Part shown: positions 1 to 8,405 of the stretch, piece after piece
How positions within the stretch are numbered: the stretch's first letter is position 1
How the letters are laid out: each line of letters opens with the position of its first letter
NCBI GenBank assembly: GCA_002499445.1
Contig: DALS01000058.1
Coordinates: 1-45,318, forward strand
Length of the DNA stretch: 45,318 bases
Reading direction: 5' to 3'
Source of the DNA: Methanosarcina sp. UBA293
Lineage (GTDB): Archaea > Halobacteriota > Methanosarcinia > Methanosarcinales > Methanosarcinaceae
Made by a program: the position numbers and the translations under genes
The notes under the pieces: model-generated
The model's database searches: none
What the model was told of the DNA's origin: nothing
The model's input: only the letters and a program-made list of their open reading frames with translations

Positions 1-20
1 CTAAATATAACTGGAGCACC
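1..20. repeat. Left arm of 20-bp inverted repeat at window end
   Basis: CTAAATATAACTGGAGCACC is the exact reverse complement of 45297-45316. The match runs to base 1, so the repeat may extend beyond the window. Twenty perfect bases are not expected by chance. The likeliest reading is that both ends run into copies of one insertion sequence, as at contig breaks. A composite element spanning the window is possible but less likely. Confidence 0.7.
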
Positions 21-142
21 AATTTACTTGGTACCGTAATTTGTTTTACTCAATATGTTTAAATAATAAAAAGCGTTAATGTACAATGCTAACAAGTATC
101 ACGTTAACTAATGTCAGGATATTTCCCAGGAAGGTATTATAA

Positions 143-304
143 ATGGTATTAGGAATAAATGATCCGCAAATCTGGCTTGCATATCTTGCTTGTGTATTTA
201 GTGCACTCGGGTGTATGGTTTATGGACTGCTGAATTGGAGAGAGAAGAAAGGAGAACAGGCAGTAAAGAGCACTACTCAGAAACAGGTGACTCAAGACCA
301 GTAA
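143..304 (+). CDS. Small single-span membrane protein, probable symporter accessory subunit
   Basis: A 53-residue ORF opens with ATG eight bases after AGGAAGG (128-134). It has one hydrophobic segment (about residues 10-30: IWLAYLACVFSALGCMVYGL), then a charged Arg/Glu/Lys tail rich in Gln and Thr. It ends 95 bp before an SSS symporter gene on the same strand. Known: tiny one-helix proteins of this kind are encoded just upstream of SSS symporters in methanogens and are annotated as symporter small accessory proteins. The role as a subunit or stabiliser is inferred from size, topology and position. Confidence 0.7.
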   Translation: MVLGINDPQIWLAYLACVFSALGCMVYGLLNWREKKGEQAVKSTTQKQVTQDQ

Positions 305-399
305 ATGGATACAGGATTTACTAGAGTTCATTCAAGTCAAACCTTTCTGGTAATGCCTGAGGAAAAACAGTAGTCGAAACTATTCTGGAGTTATTTTTT

Positions 400-2061
400 A
401 TGGCAGTCAGTACTTCAACTCTTATCTTTCTTGTCGTTATTTATTTTGCATTAACTTTCTACGTTGCCCGTCTGGGGTATAAGAAAAATTCCCAGACTGA
501 TGGGTATATGCTTGCAGGCCGACGTGTACCTCCGGCAATTATGGCTCTCTCTTATGGAGCTGCGTTTATCAGTACTTCTGCGATTATAGGATTCGGAGGA
601 GTAGCCGCTTCCACAGGGATGGGGCTTTTGTGGCTTGTCTTCATGAATATCTTTTTCGGGATTTTCATTGCCTTCGTGGTCTTTGGGCCTGGAACTAGGC
701 GCATGGGGCTAAACCTTGGAGCCATTACTTACCCTGAATTTATAGGAAAACGTTTCCAATCCAGGTTTATTCAAGCCTTTTCCGGGCTTATTGTAGCGGT
801 TTTCATGCCGCTTTACGCTGCAAGCGTAATAATAGGAGCAGGTCGATTTCTTGAGACTACGCTTGGGATAAACTACAATTTTGCTCTTCTGATCTTTACC
901 GTTATTATTGCTTTTTATGTGATTAAAGGTGGTCTCCTCTCAGTAATGTACGTGGATGCGATGCAGGCCACTATTATGTTAATAGGAATGACTTTTCTGC
1001 TGGTTTTTACCTACAGTAAACTGGGAGGAGTTGTAGAAGCCCACCAGGCGCTTACTAACATGGCAAACCTTGTACCTCAGGCACTTGTTGAGCAGGGTCA
1101 TAGGGGCTGGACCGCAATGCCGGCTTTAAACTCCTCAATCTGGTGGACAATGGTTTCCACAATCATAATGGGAGTAGGAATAGGAGCACTTGCGCAGCCA
1201 CAGCTTGCAGTCAGATTCATGACTGTGAAAGACGACCGTTCCTTGAAAAGAGCAGTTGCTATAGGAGGACCCTTCCTTCTGATGATGGCAGGAGTCGCAT
1301 ATGTTGTGGGAGCCCTTTCAAACGTATACTTTTACAGGACTGTAGGGAAAATTGCCCTTGAAGTTGTTCCGGGCGGAAATACAGATCTTATAATTCCCGC
1401 ATACCTGAATCAGGCAATGCCTGAGCTGTTTGTGGCAATTTTCATGCTAAGCCTGCTCTCAGCAGCAATGTCTACTGCAGCTGCCCAGTTCCACACCATG
1501 GGTACAGCCATAGGGTATGACGTTTACCAGCACGGTCTTATGAAAGGCAAATCCGGCGCAAGCACAGTCCATGTTACAAAAATAGGAATTGCCTTTACCA
1601 TTGTGGTGGCAGTTATTCTGGCTTACATTCTCCCTGGAAGCATCATTGCAAGAGCTACTGCCATGTTCATGGGCCTGTGCACATCTGCCTTCCTGCCCCT
1701 TTACATTGGAGCGCTGTTCTGGAAACGTACAACAAAAGCCGGAGCAATTGCAAGTCTTGTTGTTGGCTCGCTAAGCAGTCTCTTCTGGCTGGTCTTTATC
1801 CATGCAAAAGAAGCAGTGCCTCTGGGGATCTGCCAGGCAATCTTCGGCAAGGAAACTTTACTCACAGGTATCTGGCCTCTTGTGGACCCGATCATGATCG
1901 CAACTCCACTCTCTTTCCTTGTCCTGATTGTAGTAAGCCTTATGACACCCCAGTTCTCGCCAGAGTTCCTTAAAAAGGCTTTCAGGCACAGGTTTGAAGA
2001 CGAAGAGGAAGAAAACTCAGAAAAAGTATCAAGCAATGCAGCGGATTCGGCAGGCATTTAA
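400..2061 (+). CDS. Sodium:solute symporter (SSS family)
   Basis: The 553-residue protein is almost wholly hydrophobic, with about 13 predicted helices, typical of the SSS (SLC5/PanF/PutP-like) family. The N-terminal helix is followed by the family signature region YMLAGRRVPPAIMALSYGAA (about residues 36-55) and the Ser/Thr-rich FISTSAIIGFGG that contributes to the Na+ site. The C-terminal 30 residues are acidic and cytoplasmic (EDEEEENSEK). It should use the Na+ gradient to import an organic solute. The substrate cannot be read from sequence. It lies downstream of its likely small subunit and converges on two LarA-type genes, so a 2-hydroxy acid or related carboxylate is a possible cargo, which is inference only. 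Confidence 0.85.
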   Translation: MAVSTSTLIFLVVIYFALTFYVARLGYKKNSQTDGYMLAGRRVPPAIMALSYGAAFISTSAIIGFGGVAASTGMGLLWLVFMNIFFGIFIAFVVFGPGTRRMGLNLGAITYPEFIGKRFQSRFIQAFSGLIVAVFMPLYAASVIIGAGRFLETTLGINYNFALLIFTVIIAFYVIKGGLLSVMYVDAMQATIMLIGMTFLLVFTYSKLGGVVEAHQALTNMANLVPQALVEQGHRGWTAMPALNSSIWWTMVSTIIMGVGIGALAQPQLAVRFMTVKDDRSLKRAVAIGGPFLLMMAGVAYVVGALSNVYFYRTVGKIALEVVPGGNTDLIIPAYLNQAMPELFVAIFMLSLLSAAMSTAAAQFHTMGTAIGYDVYQHGLMKGKSGASTVHVTKIGIAFTIVVAVILAYILPGSIIARATAMFMGLCTSAFLPLYIGALFWKRTTKAGAIASLVVGSLSSLFWLVFIHAKEAVPLGICQAIFGKETLLTGIWPLVDPIMIATPLSFLVLIVVSLMTPQFSPEFLKKAFRHRFEDEEEENSEKVSSNAADSAGI

Positions 2062-2078
2062 GCCTGCACCTCCGCACA

Positions 2079-2132
2079 TTATTTTTTAGTTTTGCTTCCT
2101 TTATTTCCTGTTCATTTTTTCCTGTTCATTTT
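2079..2132. terminator. T-rich intergenic terminator between convergent genes
   Basis: The 80-bp gap between the convergent symporter and larA genes holds several T tracts (ATTATTTTTTAG, then two copies of TTTCCTGTTCATTTT in tandem). Archaeal RNA polymerase terminates at such tracts. They would serve the plus-strand symporter transcript. Confidence 0.45.
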
Positions 2133-2141
2133 AGGAAGTTA

Positions 2142-3407
2142 TCAGTTATCTTTTTTGACCGGCAGGGTTTGTCCTCCATGAGGCATAAGGTGAATCTTCG
2201 CATCAGGATTTTCCGAAAGCACTGCAGATAAAGCTGTCTTTACATATGGCATTGGAGTAAAGAATGCGGCTTTTGTCTGTTCGTCTGAAAGTTTTGAGAC
2301 AAGGTAAAGCTTGAATTTTTTAGAAACTTTTGCAACGATTGCAGTCCTGTGGCCCCCGAACTCAAAACATTGTTTGAAACGCTCGATTGCATCGTCAGGG
2401 CTCCGGCATTCTCTGTTCCAGCATTCATAGACCTGGTTCCCTATCCCTTCGGCGCATTCGGCTACAAGGATAATGGAGCCTCCTTCTTTTACGGCCTGGG
2501 TTGCATGGTCAAGCGCCTTGTTTGCCTGGAAAAGGTTGATATCTTTCGGAAAGCCCCCACAGGAAACTATTACTGCATCTGCGGGCTCTACAGGCACCTT
2601 GTACATGGAATCCACAACCTCCACGCCTTTCCTGTGAGCTTCTATAAAATCACCTGCAACGGCAGCTACTATCTCTTTTTTGCTGTCAAGCACCACATTC
2701 AGGATAAAAGCAAGACCAGCAACTTTTGCGGCTTCTTCCATGTCCTGCCTGACAGGGCCGTCAACCCTTCCGGAAACAGCTTTTTCGTCAATCATCATTT
2801 TATGGTTTGTGATAACTGCCTCTTGTGAGCTAACGCCAGGCAGCACTGACTTTGCTCCTCCGCTGTATCCTGCGTAATAATGGAATTCGATGCTCCCGGT
2901 CCCTATGATAACATCAGCATCCAGTACATCTTCAAATATCTCAATCGGGGTTCCAAGAGAGGTTATTCCAATATGTCTATATCTATTGGTATCGTGCTGA
3001 ATGCAGCGAATTTTTTCATAGACTTCCTCTCCAACCAGTTTTCTGGATTCTTCTGCAGTCTGGTTCCGGTGAAGCCCAAGGGCAAAAACAATAGTAATGT
3101 TCTCGTCCTTTGCCCCTCCAAGATAAAGTTCTTCAAGCAAAAGTGGAAGAAACTTTGCAGTAGGGGTTGGCCTGGTAACATCGCTTACAATAATTACAAT
3201 CCTGGTATTTGGGTTTATAATCTTTGAAAGCCGTCTGCTATTTATGGGATTTTCAAGCGCTTTTTTAATTAAAGAAGTAGAATCTTCCTTTTTTTCAGGT
3301 TCCGAGGGCAAAATTACACTGGAGATGTTTCTATCAGGAATATCAAGCTCTATCGTCGAGTTTCCAAAAGCCAATGGGATTTTCTTTATGTTCACAGTCA
3401 TGTTCAT
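2142..3407 (-). CDS. larA: LarA-type nickel-pincer racemase/epimerase homologue, copy 1
   Basis: About 421 residues, with the LarA/DUF2088 N domain (motif SDVTRPTP) and C domain. Residues matching the nickel-pincer nucleotide site are visible: His in GLHR (113), His in EFHYYAGY (176), Lys in GGAKSVLPG (186, the lysine that carries the pincer) and His in TNH (202). The spacing equals His174/Lys184/His200 of Lactobacillus LarA. The Gln/Lys pair in NLFQANKAL fits the substrate loop. It would racemise or epimerise a 2-hydroxy acid in the cytoplasm. Start: the open frame reaches a TTG at 3431, but the ATG at 3407 has AGGTG 11 bases upstream; the ATG at 3401 is also possible. It follows a close paralogue on the same strand. 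No larB/C/E genes are in the window. Confidence 0.8.
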   Translation of the reverse strand: MNMTVNIKKIPLAFGNSTIELDIPDRNISSVILPSEPEKKEDSTSLIKKALENPINSRRLSKIINPNTRIVIIVSDVTRPTPTAKFLPLLLEELYLGGAKDENITIVFALGLHRNQTAEESRKLVGEEVYEKIRCIQHDTNRYRHIGITSLGTPIEIFEDVLDADVIIGTGSIEFHYYAGYSGGAKSVLPGVSSQEAVITNHKMMIDEKAVSGRVDGPVRQDMEEAAKVAGLAFILNVVLDSKKEIVAAVAGDFIEAHRKGVEVVDSMYKVPVEPADAVIVSCGGFPKDINLFQANKALDHATQAVKEGGSIILVAECAEGIGNQVYECWNRECRSPDDAIERFKQCFEFGGHRTAIVAKVSKKFKLYLVSKLSDEQTKAAFFTPMPYVKTALSAVLSENPDAKIHLMPHGGQTLPVKKDN

Positions 3408-3478
3408 GCCGACACTTTCACCTGTTCTCAAAAGTTATACGGATAAACAATATAAAATATGCTGTAAAGGCAGTTCAA

Positions 3479-3512
3479 ATCTGCGGTTTAGATCTACTAC
3501 TCAACCGCAGAT
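3479..3512. other. Intercistronic hairpin between the two larA genes
   Basis: ATCTGCGGTT (3479-3488) and AACCGCAGAT (3503-3512) form a perfect 10-bp stem with a 14-base loop. It lies in the 157-bp gap between the tandem larA paralogues, downstream of the first-transcribed one. No clear T tract follows on the minus strand, so mRNA processing or stability is as likely as termination. Confidence 0.5.
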
Positions 3513-3588
3513 CAGGAATGCTGGCTATGGAAGTGCTGATCTCGCCTCCGCAAGATTCCTTATTTTACTTTTCCTGTAGATTCTGCGC

Positions 3589-4851
3589 TTACTTTCTTAC
3601 AGGTTGGGTACAGCCTCCATGAGGCATTACATGAATTTTAGCTCCAGGATGTTCTGTAAGAACCTTTTCAAGGGCTTCTTCTATGCTTTTTGCTGGTGTA
3701 AAGAAGGCTCTTTTGCATTCAACTTCAGGAAGTTTTGAGACAAGGTAAAGTTTGAATTTTTTTGCAGCCCTTCCAACAATAGCAGCTTTATGCCCGCCGA
3801 ACTCAAAACAATTCCTGAAACGCTCAACTGCGTCATCGGGAGCCCTGCATTCCCTGTTCCAGCATTCGTAAACTTTGTTTCCTATTCCCTCGGCACATTC
3901 GGCTACAAGGATAATGGAGCCTCCTTCTTTTACGGCAGGAATGGCATGCTCAAGGGATTTCGTTGCCTGGTAAAGGTTGATATCTTTCGGAAAGCCTCCG
4001 CAGGAAACTATTACTGCATCCGCAGGCTCTACAGGCACCTTATACATGGCATCAACATATTCCGTGCCTTTCCTGTGAGCTTCGATAAAATCGCCTGCAA
4101 CGGCAGCTACTATTTCTTTTTTGCTGTTGGTTATAACATTAAGTATAAAGTCAAGGCCTGCAATCCTTGAAGCTTCCTCAATGTTCTGTCTTGCCGGACT
4201 GTCGGCTCTGCCTGAAAGGGGGTCCCCTTCAAAGAGCTTGCTATAAAAGCTATGGAATGAGAGAATGGATCTTTCAGAACTGACCCCAGGAAGAATGGAC
4301 TTTCCTCCGCCTCCATATCCTGCATAATAGTGAAATTCCAGTGTTCCAGTGCTTATAATAACGTCAGCATCAATCACGTCTTCAAAGACTTCTACCGGCG
4401 TTCCGAAACTTGTTTCTCCAAGCAGCCTGCACCTTTCCCTGTCGTGCTGGATACATCTTATTTTTCCAAAGATTTCTTCCCCTACAAGCTGCCGACACTC
4501 TTCTTCAGTCTGTAAGCGATGGAGCCCAAGGGCAAAGACAATGGTAATATTCTCATTTTTTGTCCCACCAAGATAGAGTTCTTCAAGTAAAGGAGGAAGA
4601 ATTTTTGCAGTAGGAGTTGGTCTCGTAACATCGCTTACGATAATTGCAACTCTGGAATCTGGATTTACAATCTCAGAAAGCCTTTTGCTTTCTATTGGAT
4701 TTTCAAGCGCTCTTTTAATAATGGAAGCCCCTTCTTCCCTTATTTCGGGTTCTGAAGGCAGAATAATACTGGACATATTCTTCTCAGGTATATTCAGTTC
4801 AGAAATCCCGCACCCAAAAGCGAGTGGAATCGTTTTTACATTTTTAGTCAT
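3589..4851 (-). CDS. larA: LarA-type nickel-pincer racemase/epimerase homologue, copy 2
   Basis: 420 residues, clearly a duplicate of the gene at 2142-3407. It carries SDVTRPTP (about 73-80), GLHR with His111, EFHYYAGY with His174, GGGKSILPG with Lys184 and SFH with His200. The last three have the same numbers as in the characterised lactate racemase, so nickel-pincer cofactor binding is well supported. It differs from copy 1 by a short insertion after the second histidine (region 200-215, FYSKLFEGDPL), near the active site, which suggests a different substrate. It starts at ATG 4851, is first in the minus-strand pair and is probably co-transcribed with copy 1. The substrate (lactate or another 2-hydroxy acid) is unknown. 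Confidence 0.82.
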   Translation of the reverse strand: MTKNVKTIPLAFGCGISELNIPEKNMSSIILPSEPEIREEGASIIKRALENPIESKRLSEIVNPDSRVAIIVSDVTRPTPTAKILPPLLEELYLGGTKNENITIVFALGLHRLQTEEECRQLVGEEIFGKIRCIQHDRERCRLLGETSFGTPVEVFEDVIDADVIISTGTLEFHYYAGYGGGGKSILPGVSSERSILSFHSFYSKLFEGDPLSGRADSPARQNIEEASRIAGLDFILNVITNSKKEIVAAVAGDFIEAHRKGTEYVDAMYKVPVEPADAVIVSCGGFPKDINLYQATKSLEHAIPAVKEGGSIILVAECAEGIGNKVYECWNRECRAPDDAVERFRNCFEFGGHKAAIVGRAAKKFKLYLVSKLPEVECKRAFFTPAKSIEEALEKVLTEHPGAKIHVMPHGGCTQPVRK

Positions 4852-4959
4852 GATTATTCCGATGCCTTCATGTTAATATTATAAAATCATATAGGTAAAC
4901 GATAAAAATTAAAGATAAACCCCGGTTTTAAATGTGCAGCTCAAACTGACAGTTGAAAT

Positions 4960-4990
4960 CAGATTTATATATTATAATAAAAATCAGATT
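4960..4990 (-). promoter_or_regulatory. Candidate TATA region for the larA pair
   Basis: On the minus strand this stretch reads TTATTATAATATATAAATCTG, a good archaeal TATA-like sequence about 115-135 bp upstream of the larA copy 2 start. A nearer candidate is the TATAAAATC-like sequence at 4878-4890. Both are inferred from composition only. Confidence 0.3.
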
Positions 4991-5040
4991 TGCACCTTTA
5001 TAACCACTCATTATTTTTAAGAATTTCGCCGCCTGAGTCC

Positions 5041-5166
5041 CGTAAACCTTTTGAGAAAAAGCTTATCCACAAACTTTTTCAAAAAAAGTTTGATCAAAAA
5101 CTCCTGGTGACGGCGTGATCAACCGGCGCAACGGTTGCGGTGCAGCGGTTGCAGCCCAATGGTTGA
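5041..5166. repeat. Dispersed Methanosarcina-type intergenic repeat, copy A
   Basis: The stretch contains short complementary runs (AAACTTTTTCAAAAAAAGTTT) and then a GC-richer part with GGCGTGATCAACCGGCGCAA and repeated CGGTTGC/AATGGTTG units. Its reverse complement closely matches 44190-44285 (GCAACCATTGAGCCGCAACC..., CCGGTTGATCACGCCG). A related but weaker copy lies at 41380-41480. The gap from 4852 to 5242 holds no gene that I can support. Confidence 0.6.
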
Positions 5167-5242
5167 GTCATATCCTCACGCTAATCGCCTTAGATTTGAG
5201 ATTTATTATAAACTTTGGAGTTGGCCAGAGGGACATTAAAAT

Positions 5243-5935
5243 TCATAGTTCGAATGACTGGCCTGGCTGGATGATAACCACTTTTGTGTCAGTTTTTGAT
5301 TCAACAGCCTGCTTGAATTTTAGGGGATCCTGACTGATTATATCAAAAGTGTTATAGTGCATTGGGATTACGATTTTTGGCCGGATGAATTCTACGGCTT
5401 TTGTGGCTTCTTTTATCCCCATTGTAAATCGGTCTCCAATGGGTAAAAGAGCTAGTTCAGGTTCGTAGAGTTCGCCTATGAGCTGCATATCCCCAAAAAT
5501 CGTGGTATCTCCGGCGTGATAGATGGAATGACCACCAATTTGTATAACGTACCCTGCAGGGCTGCCGCCATCGAAACTGAAGCCGGAGGCATCGATTGAA
5601 GAGGAATGTAAGGCTTCAGTCATGGTTAGGGATATACTCTCTACGTTAACTGTACCGCCCTTGTTCATGCCTTCTGCAAAAACTCCTTTCGATTTGATAT
5701 AATTTGCAACTTCATGAATGGAAAAAATCCGGCAGCCCGTACGTTTTCCGATCTCTACCGTATCTCCAAGGTGGTCGCTGTGTCCGTGAGTTACGGCTAT
5801 AATGTCAGGATCCAATTCATCAGGGCTACACGGAGCTACTGGATTTCCAGAAATAAAAGGGTCAATAAGCAGTTTCTTTTCGGCTTCAAACAAGAAAGCC
5901 GAATGTCCAAACCAAATAATCTTTACGCCAACCAT
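5243..5935 (-). CDS. UPF0173 metallo-beta-lactamase-fold metal-dependent hydrolase
   Basis: About 230 residues with the metallo-beta-lactamase fold. The metal motif VTHGHSDHLGD gives His50, His52, Asp54 and His55. A later His in IYHAGDTTIFGDM and in PMHYNTFD complete the usual ligand set. It belongs to the UPF0173/COG2220 group of cytoplasmic zinc-dependent hydrolases with no settled substrate. The open frame extends to 5965, but the start at 5935 (MVGVKIIWFGHSAF) gives the family length and has GAGG just upstream. It stands alone between two long intergenic regions. Confidence 0.85.
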   Translation of the reverse strand: MVGVKIIWFGHSAFLFEAEKKLLIDPFISGNPVAPCSPDELDPDIIAVTHGHSDHLGDTVEIGKRTGCRIFSIHEVANYIKSKGVFAEGMNKGGTVNVESISLTMTEALHSSSIDASGFSFDGGSPAGYVIQIGGHSIYHAGDTTIFGDMQLIGELYEPELALLPIGDRFTMGIKEATKAVEFIRPKIVIPMHYNTFDIISQDPLKFKQAVESKTDTKVVIIQPGQSFEL

Positions 5936-5965
5936 CTTCTGCCTCATAATCTTTAAATTTATCAA

Positions 5966-6361
5966 AATTTAATGACAGTAATTTAGTTATCAGTAGTTTA
6001 ACTGTCAGTAATTTAATTTCCTATAATCTAGAAAAGTTTTATAAAAAAATTGTATTAAAGATAAACTAATTCCAAAAATTTATTAAACCTGATTATTGTT
6101 CCTAAGGGTCCAATTCCCAGGTATGGGATTCTCTTAATTTCGTATTTCAAAGACGCTCTTTTATACTATTATTGTCCTGCTAAACATTTCAATACTTCAC
6201 ATTTCTTTTTAAACTCATTAAAATTTACCTTTACTAGCCTTCCTAACTTCTTTTCTTTCTATTTAGATGTTTACCATTATATTGACTTAATTCCTCTTCT
6301 TCTAGTATTTAAGCTAAAGTATTGATGTTGTAAGCTGTATTAGTTCTGATTCTAAAGCTTT
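5966..6361. other. Gene-free AT-rich intergenic region
   Basis: About 400 bp with no supportable ORF. It contains a short imperfect direct repeat (CAGTAATTTAGTTATCAG / CTGTCAGTAATTTAATTTC, 5974-6022) and T tracts on both strands. It probably holds the upstream region of the UPF0173 gene and the 3' end of the next minus-strand gene. Confidence 0.4.
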
Positions 6362-7132
6362 TCAAAGAGGTGGGGGAGACTCGTCTTCCCGCAAAAGTTC
6401 AGAAAACAGGATAGAGCAATCCGGAACATTCTCGACATTTACCACAATAGAACTTATATAATAAGGTCCTCCGCGTTTAATGTCTATAGGGCTCAGATCA
6501 ACGAATTCCCAGATATCAACAGGATAATTTAGATAGAAAGTCTCAAGCTCAGGATCATTTGAGTATTTCTTAGATGGGAAGCCTATAGCATGGATTTTAG
6601 AATCTAAAAGAGAATCAGTCTCCGCATCCAGAATAAATACAAAAAATAAGTATTCCCCATGGGGAAGGTCAAGCATGAACTTAGTATCCATACGAAGCTC
6701 GGATAACAAAAGGTTCTGCGTTCCTTTTCTGTACACCATAAGGAGCAAAGCCTTGTCTTTAAGAAGGAGTTCCTGAGCTGTATCTGGTAAAAAGATGTCA
6801 CCGAAAACCAGCTCAAACTGCTCATAACTCGTAGCCGTAAAATCATTTCTTATAAATAACAGACCTTCTGGACTCAAAAGCGAATAACCCAGATTACCCT
6901 GGAAATCAACTATTGGATATTCTCCTGTAGAGACTTCTCTCCAGAACCCATCAAGAGCTTCATCATCCATCCGGGATAACAGATGCACGCATGTTCCGAC
7001 AGCAATATCTTTCAGCACTAGACCCCCGGTATGCAGTAAATTGCTTTCGATCAAAGAAGTACAGGCAAGAAACCGTACATCAGAAATTAAGTCAGAAATT
7101 ATTAGTTTTTTAGTTTCAGAGATTATATACAA
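6362..7132 (-). CDS. Hypothetical protein, unknown function
   Basis: 256 residues, not recognised. It has no signal peptide and no transmembrane span. The composition is soluble and acidic with alternating hydrophobics, and the middle reads like beta strands (LLLMVYRKG, EYLFFVFILDAET). There is no cysteine-rich or nucleotide-binding motif. The C-terminus ends in DESPPPL. Codon use looks like that of the neighbours, so it is probably a real lineage-specific gene. It is a single gene with about 280 bp of AT-rich DNA upstream. Confidence 0.55.
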   Translation of the reverse strand: MYIISETKKLIISDLISDVRFLACTSLIESNLLHTGGLVLKDIAVGTCVHLLSRMDDEALDGFWREVSTGEYPIVDFQGNLGYSLLSPEGLLFIRNDFTATSYEQFELVFGDIFLPDTAQELLLKDKALLLMVYRKGTQNLLLSELRMDTKFMLDLPHGEYLFFVFILDAETDSLLDSKIHAIGFPSKKYSNDPELETFYLNYPVDIWEFVDLSPIDIKRGGPYYISSIVVNVENVPDCSILFSELLREDESPPPL

Positions 7133-7416
7133 ATGGCATTATATAAATACATGACTCGTTGAAAAAAAATTCTAAATCTGCCACTCTATGTTCAGAGAAT
7201 AAAATGTACAATTAAAAAATACAACTAAGAATTAAACAAAAACTTGCATGTTTACTTAATAGGCTTCGACCGATTAGGTAAGGTCTGTACGAATATCTAA
7301 TTATCAAGAAAGATATTACATTGACTTATTAGTGATAGAGTATTGATATCCCAGGAAAAAACACCAATTTAGTATCCTAGGAAAATCACCAATATTTCAG
7401 GAATAACAAATTCATA

Positions 7417-7473
7417 CCTAAGCATTACCAAGAATCCTAAGCATTACCAAGAATCCTAAGCATTACCAAGAAT
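7417..7473. repeat. 19-bp tandem repeat, three perfect copies
   Basis: CCTAAGCATTACCAAGAAT is repeated at 7417-7435, 7436-7454 and 7455-7473 and ends exactly at the stop codon of the minus-strand ATPase gene. There are no spacers, so it is not CRISPR. Confidence 0.9.
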
Positions 7474-8405
7474 CAAAGATTCTTTGTTTCAAGGGATTTT
7501 ATCATTTTCTGTTTATCCTGGGTATCTATAAACATCTCTTCTACTTTAGCCCAGATTTGCCAGACCTGACTTGCAAATTCACTTTCGTTTGCATGTTCAC
7601 TGTTTTTGGCATACTCTATCAAGGTTTGTTCCTGAAGCATAGCTTTAGTTGTAATGTCATCATAAGGAAGCCTGCCTATTACTGGAATTCCCATTTCGAT
7701 ACAGAATTTTTCAATCAGCTGAGTATTCTCTTCATTTATGTCATACTTGTTTATGCAGACAACAGTCGGGATCATAAAATGTACAGTAAGTTCAATAACT
7801 CTTTTCAGGTCATGGATTCCGGATATTGTTGGTTCGCTTACCACCAGAACTAGGTCTGTGCCTGTAATAGCTGCTATAGCTGAACAGCCTGTTCCAGGAG
7901 GGCCATCAATTATAATTAAATCTTTATGATACTGTTCTGCAAGTTTTTTCGCGTTATTTCGAACAACGCTTACAAGTTTTCCGCTTGCCTCCTCTCCAAT
8001 GCCGAGTTGTGCGTGAGCCATGGGGCCAAAACGGGTTTTGGAAAAGAAAGCCAGACCTGAGACCCTTTTTTCCATGGAAACTGCTCCTATGGGGCAAATA
8101 ATAGTGCAAACAGCACAGCCTTCGCATTTGTAAGGGTCAACTCCAAAATTTTTATTTACCGCCTCATACCTGCAGAATTCTCTACATTTTTTGCATTCGA
8201 TACAGAGTTCCAGGTCAATCCTCGCAACTTCAAGGCCGTAGTAGTCTTCTTTTTGCAGAACCCTTGGTTTTAGGATAAGATGCATATCAGCTGCATCCAC
8301 GTCACAATCGGCAATAACAACATTTTTCGTAAGTGAGGTAAAAGCTGCCGTAAGAGTTGTCTTTCCAGTCCCACCCTTTCCACTAATCACAGTAAGTTGC
8401 TTCAT
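7473..8405 (-). CDS. MinD/Mrp-like P-loop ATPase with inserted 2x[4Fe-4S] ferredoxin domain
   Basis: 310 residues. The deviant Walker A SGKGGTGKTT is at residues 8-17 and VIADCDVDAADMHL supplies the switch region. An insert at about 65-110 carries two CxxCxxCxxxC sets (CIECKKCREFC and CEGCAVCTIIC). LIIIDGPPGTGCSA is Walker B-like. These COG1149 proteins act with NifX-domain proteins in cluster handling; in Desulfovibrio they belong to the orange-protein complex. It overlaps the next ATPase gene by 4 bp, so they are translationally coupled and probably form a heterodimer. Clients here are unknown. Confidence 0.85.
   Translation of the reverse strand: MKQLTVISGKGGTGKTTLTAAFTSLTKNVVIADCDVDAADMHLILKPRVLQKEDYYGLEVARIDLELCIECKKCREFCRYEAVNKNFGVDPYKCEGCAVCTIICPIGAVSMEKRVSGLAFFSKTRFGPMAHAQLGIGEEASGKLVSVVRNNAKKLAEQYHKDLIIIDGPPGTGCSAIAAITGTDLVLVVSEPTISGIHDLKRVIELTVHFMIPTVVCINKYDINEENTQLIEKFCIEMGIPVIGRLPYDDITTKAMLQEQTLIEYAKNSEHANESEFASQVWQIWAKVEEMFIDTQDKQKMIKSLETKNL

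Noticed and set aside
2349..2828. Plus-strand ORFs across the larA genes
   Set aside because: They are antisense to two well-supported genes. Similar antisense frames occur at the same place in both paralogues because the genes are duplicates.
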